Shown: positions 37,373 to 49,129 of the stretch, piece by piece
Numbering within the stretch: position 1 is the first letter of the stretch
Layout: each line of letters starts with the position of its first letter
DNA from: Labia minor
Lineage: Eukaryota > Arthropoda > Insecta > Dermaptera > Spongiphoridae
NCBI GenBank assembly: GCA_963082975.1
Contig: OY720348.1
Span: 20,885,146 to 20,949,145, forward strand
Length of the DNA stretch: 64,000 nt
Direction of reading: 5' to 3'
Made by a program: the position numbers and the translations under genes
Notes under the pieces: model-generated
Databases searched by the model: none
Seen by the model: the letters and a program-made list of their open reading frames with translations, nothing else
Told to the model about the DNA's origin: nothing

Positions 37373-38049
37373 GTAAGCTTCTCAACAACAGCAAAGCGTA
37401 TTAACCATGTTAAACCTCTCTGGGAGGAATTTAATCTGTCTTTTTCCGAAGTCTTTGATTATATTTATCCTTGTTGTTAAAGGAAAGATGAACAAAAAAT
37501 AAATTGATATTATGCTCTAAAACAAACATTCAACGTTTGCAATTAATCCTAAACCTTTCCAATGAAACCATTGAAATATTTACCAATAAAATTCCAACAA
37601 AGCAAATTTAAAGCAAATATTCATTTAGAATATTTATTTTATCTTAGAAGAAAGAAAATGTTCTTACCTAAAACGAATTTATAAAAAGCTTTTTTTTGAT
37701 GTTTTTTCATCGCAATTTGATTAAAAAATAAACTATGTTTTTTATAATTAAAATAATGCTGGGGGCAATCGATGGACAGATCTTTGTAAAAAACAAACCT
37801 CTTATTTTATTTCCTGAATTCTTCTTTTATAATAATTGGTCATATAAAAAGTCTCTGCGTTTTTATTGCTTCTAGATTACAAAAAAAGTCTTTAGGTAAA
37901 TTGTTCTTTTCAAATGATTTCAAACTGTCATATGGTTGATGTTTATTGCATCTGCTATTTTCTGACAGCTTGTGTGCTGGTAAATTCCCCTCCTCCTTCC
38001 CCGTTCACTTCAGAAATTTTTTTTTAGCTTTTTTTTATATTAAATAAGC

Positions 38050-38632
38050 TGGAGTGTCTCCACTCGACTATCTCGCAATTTGAAATGTATTAAATAACAT
38101 ATATTATATTTAAATTAAATTTAATTAATTAAATTATAAATTAAAATTAATAACTAGTATTTATTAAACCAGCGCGTGTTTGACTCTTTGTTGTTGATTT
38201 GCAGTGTTAAAAAATTAATTCCGGTACTTTCAGCGAATCAATCAAGCTGAAATTATAGATATAGTAGTTTTATACAATTTTTAGTCTCATGTGAAAAACT
38301 ATCAAACATATATCTTTATTTTTACGATCAGTTTAGTGAAAAAAAATGAAAACGTGGTAGGTAATGACCCTCTTCCGGATGAGCTACATTTCTCAAAAAT
38401 TGATAGAAAACGACGAATTTTGAATATTGCCCGTATACCATAATTCATGATTCTAGCTCAAACCGTTTTTGCGTAATCTTTTCTACATACACATAAACCC
38501 ACATACACACAAACATTTTTCTCAACCTTAGTGAAAATGACTCAGGGACCTTTAAAACGTATAAAAAGATTAAAATCTCGAAATCGAAAATTTTCGTGAT
38601 CGTAATACTATGGCGAAATAGTAAAAAGCATC
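38050..38632 (+). repeat. CAGCGCGTGTTTGG family, copy 2
   Basis: Full-length form: GGAGTGTCTCCACTCGACTA and TCTCGCAATTTGAA start, the common body, CTAGCTCAAACCGTTTTTGC, a TACACATAAACCC stretch, CTCAGGGACCTTTAAAACGT and an end near GGCGAAATAGT. It lies in the long Syt7 intron. Confidence 0.7.
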
Positions 38633-38977
38633 TTAAAGGATATTTATTCATATGTTCTACTAATTTTCAAATCAATATAACTTTTTACAAGAGCAACAAA
38701 TTAAAAAAACTATCTTCACAAATAAATTGAAATTGAAATGTCATATTTAAGTACATTTTCCTTGAGACAATTTTTATAAATATAATTAGAATTATTTTAT
38801 TAAAAATAACACTTTCGGTATTGAATTATTTTTAAATTTTTAAATTCAGGTAACTTTTAAATTATTTATATATAATTGAAGAAAATAAATAAAATAAATT
38901 ATCTACTAATTTGCACTAACATTGATTTTAGAGGAATAATAAAAATTTTGTGTTTTTTTTTTTTTTTATAATTATTA

Positions 38978-39241
38978 AAGAGATTTTCATCAAAAGACCA
39001 CATATTTATTTTATTTATTTATTTCATTAAATAAATAAATTATACAAATATGTGGTCTTTTAATAAAATAAGAGATTTTAAATATTTTATTTTTATTAAA
39101 GAGATTTTCATCAAAAGACCACATATTTATTTAATTTATTTATTTCATTAAATAAATAAATTATACAAATTATACAAATAAATATGTGGTCTTTTGATGA
39201 AAATCTCTTTAATAAAAATAAAATATTTAAAATCTCTTATT
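38978..39241. repeat. Hairpin cluster related to the 36-kb MITE
   Basis: Two consecutive hairpins. 38978-39075: AAAGACCACATATTTATTTT.. / ..AAATATGTGGTCTTTTAAT. 39068-39241: ~80-bp nearly perfect arms beginning TAAGAGATTTTAAATATTTT. Both contain the ACCACATATTT..TTTATTTATTT motif shared with 35931-36145. Likely produced by foldback or template-switch events in one MITE. Confidence 0.65.
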
Positions 39242-39760
39242 TTATAATATGTCTTTAATAGAAGAAAAGATTGATTTCATTGAAATAAAAATTCTAATGT
39301 CGATGAAAAACCAATTAATTATTTAGGATGTTAATTTCAGACATTTTGACTTGAAGAGTGAAAAAATCACATTCACTAATTGGTTTCCGTAGGGTTACTT
39401 TCTAAGGTTACTTTATAATTTCTGAACGGAGAATATTTCTTCTTGCTTTTCATTTACTCTTTTAAAGCTTTTAAGTTGTTTATAAAAAAAAAACAATCAA
39501 TATTTTCATTCCATGGACAAAGAATAAGAATATATAAATATTGTATCGATCAGTAACAGCTCAGTAACAGATCTGAAGTTTATATATTCTTATTGCAATA
39601 CATTTTAAAAATCTATCTATTAAAAGAAATCCGTAACATTGTTAATTCCAAATTTTTTCTGATATTTAATTAATAAAAGCTTGTTTTCTTCATTCCCCCT
39701 CTATCATTTTTTTCTTCATTTTAAAATTTTATATTCTGAGTTGAAACATTTACTTAAAAA

Positions 39761-39951
39761 TCTGGAGTGTCTCCACTCTACTATCTCGCAATTTGAATTG
39801 GATTAATTAACACATATATTATATTTAAATTAAATTTAATTAATTATAAATTAAAATTAATAAATAATAATTATTAAACCAGCGCTTGTTTGGCTCTTTG
39901 TTGATGGCACCACGTCACGTGCTGGCGCGTGATTTCCGTGCGAGGGTTAAG
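39761..39951 (+). repeat. CAGCGCGTGTTTGG family, copy 3 (5' part)
   Basis: TCTGGAGTGTCTCCACTCTA through CCAGCGCTTGTTTGGCTCTT and CACGTCACGTGCTGGCGCGT, then truncated. Same strand as copies 2, 4 and 5. Confidence 0.65.
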
Positions 39952-39982
39952 CATAAATTGCATATTTCATTTTTTTAAAAAA

Positions 39983-40380
39983 TCTGGAATGTCTCCTCTC
40001 AGCTATCCCGCATATTTGAATTGGAATTAACGTATATTATATTTAAATTAAATTTAATTAAAATTAAATTACAAATTAATTATAATTGAATTAGAAAAAT
40101 TAATTAAAAAATTTAAATTTACAGTATAATATTGTTATTAAATTTAATTAATTAATTAATTAACATATTAAATTTAAATTTAAAACCTTTTCCTTTATTT
40201 TTAAGTCATAATTTAAAAAATTAATTCCGGTATTTTCAGCGATTTCATCAAGCTGATATATAGCAGTTTTATACAATTTTTAATCATGTGAAAAACTATC
40301 AAACATATATCTTTATTTTTACGGTCAGTTTAGTGAAAAAAAAAATGAAAACGTGGTAGGTAATGGCTAGATAGTAAAAA
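39983..40380 (+). repeat. CAGCGCGTGTTTGG family, copy 4 (two deletions)
   Basis: Starts TCTGGAATGTCTCCTCTCAG and lacks the CAGCGCG box. It keeps TTAATTCCGGTATTTTCAGC to GGTAGGTAATGG and then joins directly to CTAGATAGT, skipping the 3' body. This supports AGATAGT as the true terminus. Confidence 0.65.
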
Positions 40381-41969
40381 CGTCATAATTTTAGACAGGC
40401 CAGGACTTTGAGACCCAGGGCCTCTAGACACTTGACATTTGGGCGCCCACCATCTCGAGTCTATTTTGTAAATTTAGCAAATTCAATACACTAATACAGA
40501 ACATAGAAATTTTAATCGACTTTAATGACTATAATAAAAATCAGAATGTTACTATAGTTAGGTTAATCTATAAAATTAACTTACTATAGCTACATTATCA
40601 ATTAAGTTACGTTATTAATTAAAATATTTACGTTAATGAAATTAAGTTACTATAGTTACATTATTAATTATTATAGTTACGTTATTAAAATTAAGTTACT
40701 ATAATTACGTTATTCTATATAATTCCGCCTCGGCTAGACCAGGGCCTTGTATGCCTAGGAAAAAATCTGCCACTGATTTTAGATTGTTGAACCTCGTTCA
40801 ATATGGGTAGAAAAGAAACCACATTTTTTTTTTTCATTTTCACGAGGGGAAGGGGGAAGCGTCAAGATTTCAAATTTAGGATCTAATAAAATATCTTATT
40901 TAGTTTCATTTAAAAAAAATAATTTCAAAACATTAAATGATTGTACGTTGTTACTTTTAAAGACTTTCGCATTGTAAAAAAGAAGCACATACCAAAAACA
41001 TTTCATTATTAAACCCATCCTACTTCAGTTGAAGCCTCTCTCGATATTAAATTTCTTCAACAGCCCTCCATTTCAATTGGATGGAAGAATGAATTCGAGA
41101 TGTTGTAATTTTTTTTTTATACGTTAAAGAATTTAAATAAAATTACATTTAATTGCACTTTAGCGGTTAAAGTGAACATGTTTTTAAAATTTACTGAATT
41201 AAAAGGAAATAAAAAGTCTTTTCTTGTTGACAGTTCATAAAACAGAAAATTATATATGGTACATATATTATATAAAAATGTTAATAACCAAAATCAAAAC
41301 CCGAGAAAAAGGTTCACACATGCTTTATAATCTTTTAAATAAATACTAATTATATGAATTATACTTTATCTTATTCGAAATCATTTACTCGATTTAGAAG
41401 AAGGGATTGTGATTATAACTCATTTTAAAAAAATTAAACATTTAAAAAAATAAAAAAAAATATAAAATTTTATTACATAATACAAAAAAACAAAAAAAAA
41501 AAAAAGAAACATATTCAATTAAAACAAATTAAACTATTCAATTAATTTATGAAAAAAAAAAAAATTAAAATTAATCACTATCTGATGTGTCCATAGTGAC
41601 TGTTGTCGTAAGTCGGCTTTCTTTCAAAAAATGTTGGTCCAATGTTTGCTGAACATATAATTATTGAATTTACACATTTAGATGAAACAAGCAATTCAAT
41701 ATATAATTAATATCTATTTAAAAATAAATTAAATTTAATAAATAAAATAAATAATAATAAATAAATTAATTAAGTAAAATTACAAAATTTGCGATGATTT
41801 CACTAGTAAACATAAATTTTTTAAATATTGTTTTGTTACACATTGTATTTAATTTTTCACTTAAGATTCCACTTAATTTTCAACAAAATATATCTATCAC
41901 CTTGATGTACATTCTGGGGTATCCTTCCAGAGAAAAAAAGAAAATTTAAAAAAAAAAAAAATATTATAC
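40381..41969. other. Long Syt7 intron, unassigned segment
   Basis: 40390-40760 is less biased and includes a degenerate tandem of ACTATAGTTACATTATTAATT-like units (about 40550-40715, period near 35-40). The rest is low complexity. Confidence 0.45.
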
Positions 41970-42532
41970 TCGACTCTACTCGACTATCTCGCAAATTTGA
42001 ATTGGATTAATTAACACATGTATTATATTTAAATTAAATTTAATTAATTATTAATTATAAATTACAATTAATAGATAATATTTATTAAACCAGCGCTTGT
42101 TTGGCTCTTTGTTGATGGAACCACGTCACGTACTGGCGCGTGATTTGTAGTCTTGTTAAAAAATTAATTCCGGTACTTTCAGCGATTCAATCAAGCTGAA
42201 ATTCTATATATAGCAGTTTTATACAATTTTTAATCATGTGAAAAACTATCAAACATATATCTTTATTTTTACGGTCAGTTTAGAGGAAAAAAAATGAAAA
42301 CGTGGTAGGTAATGAATCTTCCGAATGAGCTACATTTCTCACAAGATGATAGAAATCTACGACTTTCGAATAATGCCCGTTTACCAAAATTCATTAATCT
42401 AGCTCAAACCGTTTTTCCGTAATCTTGTCTAAATACACACATACCAACACAGAGACATTTTTCTCAACCTTTGTGAAAATAACTCAGGGACCTTCAAAAC
42501 GTATAAAAACGTCAAAATCTCGGCGAGATAGT
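41970..42532 (+). repeat. CAGCGCGTGTTTGG family, copy 5
   Basis: Full-length: CGACTATCTCGCAAATTTGA at the start and CTCGGCGAGATAGT at the end give 10-bp inverted termini, ACTATCTCGC / GCGAGATAGT. The body contains every block of the family. An 80-codon frame at the 3' end (42425-42667) overlaps it and is not coding. Confidence 0.7.
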
Positions 42533-43712
42533 AAAAAACGTAAAACGAAACGACGCAAAGCGATGTATTGGTGTATATATTCATATACATATTTAGAATC
42601 ATTGATATCTAAAGATTTATCTAGTATAGATAGGTATATATTTATTTTGAATTTAATAGAGCTATAGTTTTGGAAAGACGAACAACATTAATTGTTAGAT
42701 CTGGATGAAGTCCAACCCTTTCTCTTCTAGTGTTAATGTGCTTTTCAATAGCAGTCCAATATATTATAAGAGTGAGAGAGAGAGATTCAACTATTCAATG
42801 GCAAACTTCAGAGATGGTATATATCGTATTACACGAGTGAAATATTATAGAAATACTATTATTCTTTGTATAGGTATATAGATCGTTAACATAGAGGATT
42901 GATTTTACAATCTCATAACCCACAATCTCTGTTCCACTTTTTCATTTCAACATGATTTATTGGTTTTATAATATGGCTCCCGAGAACGCACTTCTCTTCC
43001 CGGGGTGAAAATCGATTTCTCCCCTAACATTTCAAACAAAATTTTCTATATAAAACCTTGAATTTTAAAATCGAAAAATATGATTTTCCTTTCATCACAC
43101 GAATCCAATTTATTCAACATTTATTATTATTATTTATTATGATTATGATTATTTTTTGAAATGAATAATAATATTAATTACCGAGTGAAGATTTGTGACC
43201 TGAAAAGATGGTAATTCATTGATATAACCATAACAGAGGGGCGGAATATTTTAAATTCAAATCGTCGATTATATTTAAATAGAAACAAAAAAGATTACAA
43301 AAAATATATTAGAAGGTCTATCTATCTATTTCTACTATACTATTGAATGAACCCTAGTGAGTTTTTATCCGTAGCAACCATATTCCTTCAACATCTTGAA
43401 CAAACTCATCTTCTTTAATTTAATTTAATTTGTTATTATATCAATAATTTAAGTTCACTTTCTTTCATTTAATTTGCATATATCCTTTGAATAAGAAAGA
43501 TTAACATTTTTCATTTATTTTTTTTTGTTTATTTATATTTAGCATTGGTTTTGGGAGAAATTGTTCTTAAATATAATAGAATTAATTTTGAAAAAATAAG
43601 GTGAGAGATAATAAATAAAAATATAATTTAATCAATAAAATATAAATATAATATTAAAATAAGATCAAGGGCGGACACATATAATTTGTAAATTAATAGG
43701 TGATTAACATAG
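42533..43712. other. Long Syt7 intron, unassigned segment
   Basis: AT-rich with an AGAGAGAGAG run (42772-42783). No gene or repeat family recognised. Confidence 0.45.
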
Positions 43713-44249
43713 TTTTTCGAACAACCTTTATTATTATACACTTTTACTTAACTCACTCTGTCCGGTTGTCCGGTTGTACGCGGGTTGTCCGCGGCATTTT
43801 ATAATCGATATTTCAACAACTTCCCGTCATTCAATCAACTTGAAATTTTGCATACGCGCTTGATCCTGCTAATAATACACGAATCAATTGAAAAATCCAC
43901 TGAGTTATTTATCTATTAGTGGTAATTAATTAACTAAACTTTCATATGCGGAATATGGAATAGTTCACTATTTCAATCATAGATGGCGATAGCAGTTCTA
44001 AAGGTGCTCAAGTCCTGTTTTAAACTAACAGTTTTTGCAACACACATTATATTTACAAATGTCAAAACATCTCTAATTAACCACGTAATATTTCTTCTTC
44101 TGGCCGATTATAAGTTCCAGAAATCGGTTGTCTTCTTATATATATATATAAAATAAACATACACATACATACACAATTATATAAATAATAATAATAATAT
44201 ATATATATATATATATATTATCAGAAATAAAAAGTTAGTAGTTAGTCTT

Positions 44250-44339
44250 GATTCTAACTTGATAGTGTCGTGATATTGCGATTCTAACTTTACAGTGTCG
44301 TGATAGTGTGATTCTAACTTTCCAGTGACTTGAAAGTGT
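44250..44339. repeat. Three tandem 30-bp repeats
   Basis: Units start at 44250, 44280 and 44310, each beginning GATTCTAACTT and ending in a GTGATAGTGT-like string (the third has ACTTGAAAGTGT). Degenerate but evenly spaced. Confidence 0.8.
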
Positions 44340-44427
44340 TTATTGTTGTGTATGTATTGAGCTCAAAAAACTTAAAAAATGAAAACCGAGCAGTTCTAGA
44401 GGCGCTGAACACGACTAAAAAGTATAA

Positions 44428-44737
44428 AATAAATTTAAGTAAAAAGAAATATTTTTAAAAAATACACTTTACTAAAAAGTAAAAAATAAAATCACTGTAA
44501 AGTGTGTGCGCTCAAATTATAATAACACCGTAAAACATTTGCTTCCATTTGGTGTTATTATAATTTGAGCGCACACACTTTACAGTGATTTTATTTTTTA
44601 CCGTAAAACATTTGCTTCCATTTGGTGTTATTATAATTTGAGCGCACACACTTTACAGTGATTTTATTTTTTACTTTTTAGTGCAATTTTAAGTAAAGTG
44701 TATTTTTTAAAAAGATTTCTTTTTACTTAAATTTATA
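44428..44737. repeat. Palindrome with an exact internal 73-bp tandem duplication
   Basis: Left arm 44428-44529 (ATAAATTTAAGTAAAAAGAA.. CACTGTAAAGTGTGTGCGCT ..AATAACACC), loop GTAAAACATTTGCTTCCATT, then the complementary right arm. The block 44528-44600 (loop plus part of the right arm) is repeated exactly as 44601-44673, after which the rest of the right arm follows. Confidence 0.85.
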
Positions 44738-45879
44738 TCTATATATAAATTATATATATATAATTGCCTTAAAGGAAATTATATATTATATATATATATA
44801 CTAGTTTCCCAGAGCGTCCTATATATATAATACGAAATCTAGTATTCAATTAACATTTTTTCAAAATACATAAAAACCAAATTACCATTTATTTATAAAA
44901 TTTTTTTATAGAATTTTTTTGAAATAGCCACTGAAAGAACAAAGACCATGTCGGAATATCACCGAATGTCCCTGAGCGTTACGGAATGAGTGACAATTGG
45001 ATTTTGTTATTATAATAATAATTATAATTTAAATAATTTAAAAAATAATCAAATAATTGAATTCAATTTTTATTCAATATTTAATTAAATTTAAAAGAAT
45101 TAAAATAATGAAATATAAATATGTATATTCAATTAACATTTTTTTAATTTTAAAATTCATAAAAATCAAATTATAGAATATTTTTTTTTTTTAAATAGCC
45201 ATTGAACCGAATGTCACCGGATCTGAAAGAAATTTACTGAGCGTTACGGGCCAGTGATACATACAGTGTCGTGGGATATTATATATATAATGATAATTTT
45301 TTGAAATAGCCACTGAGCCGAATATCACCGAATCCAATTATAATATATATATAGGTTGTTCGAAAAATTTGATCTATAAGATAAATTGTGTTATAACTAA
45401 TTTCCAGCAGTAATTATAATAATTTGTAAATTATAACATTTAATTTTGTCAGCTAATTTAAAAAAATCAAATGAATCTTCTTGCTATTTATGAAATTTTC
45501 TAATGTTCAGAATGCTGACTTCATAATTTGGGATATTTAATATATATAATATTTATTGAATATATTTATAAATTAATAAATGTAATTTTTTATAAGATTA
45601 TGATTAGTAATATTATTATTATTATTATTTTATTAATTTGATCAAGACAACCTCATTGATCTAAAAATGAGAGATTTATCTATCAAAATATCTTTTTTCT
45701 TCACTAGATTTTTGAGTGTTCAACCAATCTCTCTATCCTAGTTGTGCTTTTGACTAGCATTCAGAAATCCAATTCAAACCAGCCAAGAAAATTCAAATCT
45801 ACAGAAAAGATTCAGATAATTTTGATCAAAGGGAGAATAATATCCTATCTGGATAATTATGAACATTCCAAACTGGAAA

Positions 45880-46200
45880 ACAAAAAAAAAAAGTAAATAA
45901 AAAGAGTGAAGAAGTAAGAAACTTTTTTTTAAAGAAAGTCACTGACTGCTAGAATGGACAAGAAAAAGAAGAGAAGCCGGATGAAGATGAAAAAAACAAG
46001 ATAAATAGAGGAAGGGAGAAAGAGTACAATGGAAGAAAATAATGGTAATGGAAAAGGAATTAAATTGATACACAAATACTGACTGGCGATATTAAAGAAG
46101 GAAAGATAAAAAATGGAGATTTGAAAGAAGAAAAGAACTCTCCTAGGAGTTTTCTAAATTGTATTTATTCCATTTCTATTCCTGTAGACGAATCTTCTAT
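45880..46200 (+). other. Purine-rich stretch
   Basis: Strong A/G bias on the plus strand (e.g. GAATGGACAAGAAAAAGAAG, GAGAAAGAGTACAATGGAAG). Short frames only. No homology recognised. Confidence 0.4.
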
Positions 46201-47204
46201 TGATAAATTTTATAAAGAAAATATAGAAAATGAAAATATCTTTCTAAAAAAATAACACCTATATAAAAAATACATTTTCTGTTTTCTAATTTAATTTACA
46301 ATATACAATGAAATTATGTAAATAAATTGAGCTTTCCAAATGCAATATTTCAAGCTTTGTTTAAGTGTCCTATTGAATCTAGTAGCCCATTCATAGGTTA
46401 TCAGGTTATCTCGATCATTAGATCGTCTATTATTTGTTATTTAACCAATCCAACGACAGTGTATTTTCCAAAGCTTCTAATGGAAATATGTTGATCAAAA
46501 TGAAATAGAACTCATTTGACAAAATGAACAAATAGACAATTTAATATAGTTCTTACAAATCAAATAGTGACTGAAACAAGTAGAATTATATCCTATTTAT
46601 AAATTCGATTCACTATTTAATCTTCTACTGACATTCATTGATTTGAAGTTAAATATTTCTAAATGTAATTAACAATTTAAGTTATATATTAATTTTATTA
46701 TATTTCTTTATTTTATAATTTATCAAAGTCTCTATTATATATAACATCATTTTTAAAATTGTTTTTTGTTTTTTAATCTTTCACACACACATACTTGGAA
46801 TTTCGTCTTTGATAACTACAAAGAAAAAATTAAATTTTTAATAAATTTAATTTCTAATTGTATTATTCATTTCATTTTAAAGGGAACGGCATCTATGGTC
46901 ACTATTATTTCAATAAAAAAAAATAATAAATATTCTACTTCATTTAGAGTACCTAATGTTAGTTTTTAAGTTTAAAAAGCATGTTTATTAGCCAAAGATA
47001 CAAATTAGTATATGTTGTTTATTACCATAACATACTTTTTTACAGCTAATAGGCGATTCCAGGGTCATAATTATTTTTTTTTTATTTTTACACTATTTAC
47101 TATTTTTAATGATACAATTTCAATATTTAAATTAATTATTAATGTTTTTTTTTTGTTTAAGAAAAGGCTATCCAAAAAAAAAACACCTAGACTATCATTA
47201 AGAG
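46201..47204. other. Long Syt7 intron, unassigned segment
   Basis: Low-complexity AT sequence with no supported feature before the hAT-like end at 47205. Confidence 0.45.
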
Positions 47205-48219
47205 TAGGGATGGGCAACCGGCGGGCCAAATTAGTATGGGCCGCCAAGCATATAGAATAATGTCATTTTATTGGTATCCTAAATTTTTCGCGGACCAATT
47301 AACTACTGTTATTATATAACACCTTTTATAGTGACCACTTCTGGCCGATTATTTCGAATTGTCTGGTCTAATATGGTCAGCTGCTGACAGAAGCCAGTTA
47401 AATCGACCGTTTGGCCTGGTTCCAAAATTTCATAGTAGATGATTCCTTTCCAATCCCACCATACACACAGCATAACCTTATTGGCCGTCGTTTGTGACGT
47501 TTCACCACACTTCGACCACGATCGTTTGCGTTTTATGTTCTCGTATTTTATCCATTTTTCATCGCCCGTTATTAATCTTTTGGGAAATGGGTCCATTTTG
47601 TTTCTATATTTATCAACGTTTCCCAAATATCGACACGGTTGATCAAATTTTGCATAGTCAATTCATGTGGGACCCAAACATAGAGATTTTTTGAGTAGTC
47701 AGCCCTTTTAAAATGAATCCAAATTCTGTGGTGGTTGATGCCCAAGGCGTCATGGCGTCTATCTTAATCATGTTCAAAATTTGGTCGGCATTTTTAGTAA
47801 GAGGCCGATCGGAGCGAGGCAAATATTTCACCCTCAAATTTGCACCACGAAAAAGTTCAAACTTATTACGCACGGTACGATCATTTACAGCATCCTTGCG
47901 TCAACACAAGAAATGTAGCGTCACATATCAACTGTCAAACGCGAGGAAAATTGGTACCAAAAGATTAGTAGTGGTTACCGATGCAGGGCCACTAATACCG
48001 TCTATTGACAAAAATCTGAAATACTTTTTGATGACCCATTATTTATTATTATATTATATTTTTTGACAACTTGAAAGTGATATGTTTGTATTATATGAAT
48101 TGTTCATTAAATATTTAATGTTTAATATTTTATTAAGTTATTTTTTTTTGTCTGCGACCCGCCAAGAAATGTCGAACTGTCGTGAGGTCCTATGATAAAA
48201 AAAAGGTTGCTCATCCCTG
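47205..48219. mobile_element. hAT-like element interrupted by a mariner
   Basis: Ends TAGGGATGGGCAACCGGCGG and, complemented, CAGGGATGAGCAACC, with CGGGTCGC-type sequence near both ends as in hAT elements. The middle (47310-47930) is mariner coding remains. The flanks (ATTAAGAG / TCTTAGAA) do not give a clear duplication. Confidence 0.5.
47310..47930 (-). mobile_element. Mariner transposase relic (N-terminal to first catalytic region)
   Basis: Minus-strand blocks in mariner order: DAVNDRTVRNKFELFRGANL, SDRPLTKNADQILNMIKIDA (HTH domain), VSIFGKR-like, PFPKRLITGDEKW (first catalytic Asp motif, 47552-47569), KRKRSWSKCGE, NKVMLCVWWDWKGIIYYE, LEPGQTVDLTGFCQQL and RPEVVTIKGVI. It stops just before the expected HQDNARPH motif. 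The frame is broken at least twice upstream of 47642. Resembles the mariner lineage captured in vertebrate SETMAR. Confidence 0.88.
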
Positions 48220-48223
48220 TCTT

Positions 48224-49126
48224 AGAAGAAAGTTTAATGGTTTGATTTCTTATTTTTTTTTGTTAATATTTCAAAACATTTATAAAATATTTATTCTCAG
48301 AAATAAAGATTTTTTATTAAAATATATTAATTTTTGAATAAAATATAATAATAAGAATTGATTAAAATCATATTTACTATTCTTTCGGTACAAATAAAAA
48401 AAAAAAATTATTTCTGAGATTAAATATTTTATAAATGTTTTGAAATGTTAACTAAAATAAGTTGACCTGTTAACCGACGGTTTGAAGTAAATTAATTTAC
48501 AGCTACAGAAACAATTTCAAATAATTTTCATATATCTATTAATGTAATAAAAAACAGATATGGATACATAAATAATGAATATAAACATTTTTAATTTTAT
48601 TTTATTTATAATATATATGCAAGACCAGGCTGTGACGTCATGAATGGCTGGATGACGTCATATAATTTTAAATCAAGAAAAAACTAATAAATATGATTTT
48701 TCTCGAGGATAAAACCAATACAAAGTGCATGATTCGTGGTGATATGTAAAAAATCTCCTTTGGTGTGAAAATAACCCTTTCCTTCCTATCGTCGATCGCT
48801 AATACTACCACTTCCGGTTTCCGGAATTGCACCAAAAGTTGATCAATTCATCCCACTGATGCATTAAGTAAATATACCAAATTTCATCAAAATCGGTTGA
48901 GCCGTTCAGGCTGTACACATCTATACGGACGGACAGACGGACGGACGGACCGACGGACGGACAGACGGACAGACATCATGCTAAAAATACTTTTTTCTGT
49001 TTAGAAAATGCATGATTCGTGGAGATATGTAAAAATCTCCACATGTGAAATTTGGTGTGAAAACAATACCTCCCTTACTATCGTCGGTCGGTAAAAATAA
49101 GAAATCAAACCATTAAATTTTCTTTT
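48224..49126. mobile_element. MITE split by the ATAAGTTGACC element
   Basis: Left arm AAGTTTAATGGTTTGATTTC and GTTAATATTTCAAAACATTT. The mirrored half is AAATGTTTTGAAATGTTAAC (48430-48455) and, after the 635-bp insertion, GAAATCAAACCATTAAATTT (49099-49120). Removing 48463-49097 restores a palindrome of about 270 bp. Confidence 0.7.
48463..49097 (+). repeat. Same interspersed family, copy 2 (nested in a MITE)
   Basis: Nearly full-length second copy, with the same ATAAGTTGACCTGT start, GTGACGTCATGAATGGCTGG block, GGACGGACAGAC microsatellite (48932-48973, longer than in copy 1) and GGTCGGTAAAA end. Its insertion splits a palindromic MITE, with the arm AAGAAATCAAACCATTAAA resuming right after it. 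The element ends are therefore defined to within the flanking A run. Confidence 0.75.
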
Positions 49127-49129
49127 AAA

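Larger units (their letters stand above)
43713..45367. mobile_element. ~1.65-kb segment with short inverted ends
   Basis: Bounded by TTTTTCGAACAACCT (43713-43727) and AGGTTGTTCGAAAAA (45353-45367), a perfect 15-bp inverted pair. Inside: CCGGTTGTCCGGTTGTACGC, a 30-bp tandem repeat, a large palindrome, and repeated GAAATAGCCACTGA..ATATCACCGAAT blocks (44921, 45214 and 45303). No transposase ORF. Could be one non-autonomous transposon. Confidence 0.45.

Noticed and set aside
37373-37480. Reading frame continuing past the 37232-37372 exon
   Set aside because: It runs over the GTAAGC donor into the intron. The family sequence continues at 61246 instead.
42425-42667. 80-codon Lys/Arg-rich frame
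   Set aside because: It starts inside the 3' part of repeat copy 5 and ends in low-complexity sequence.
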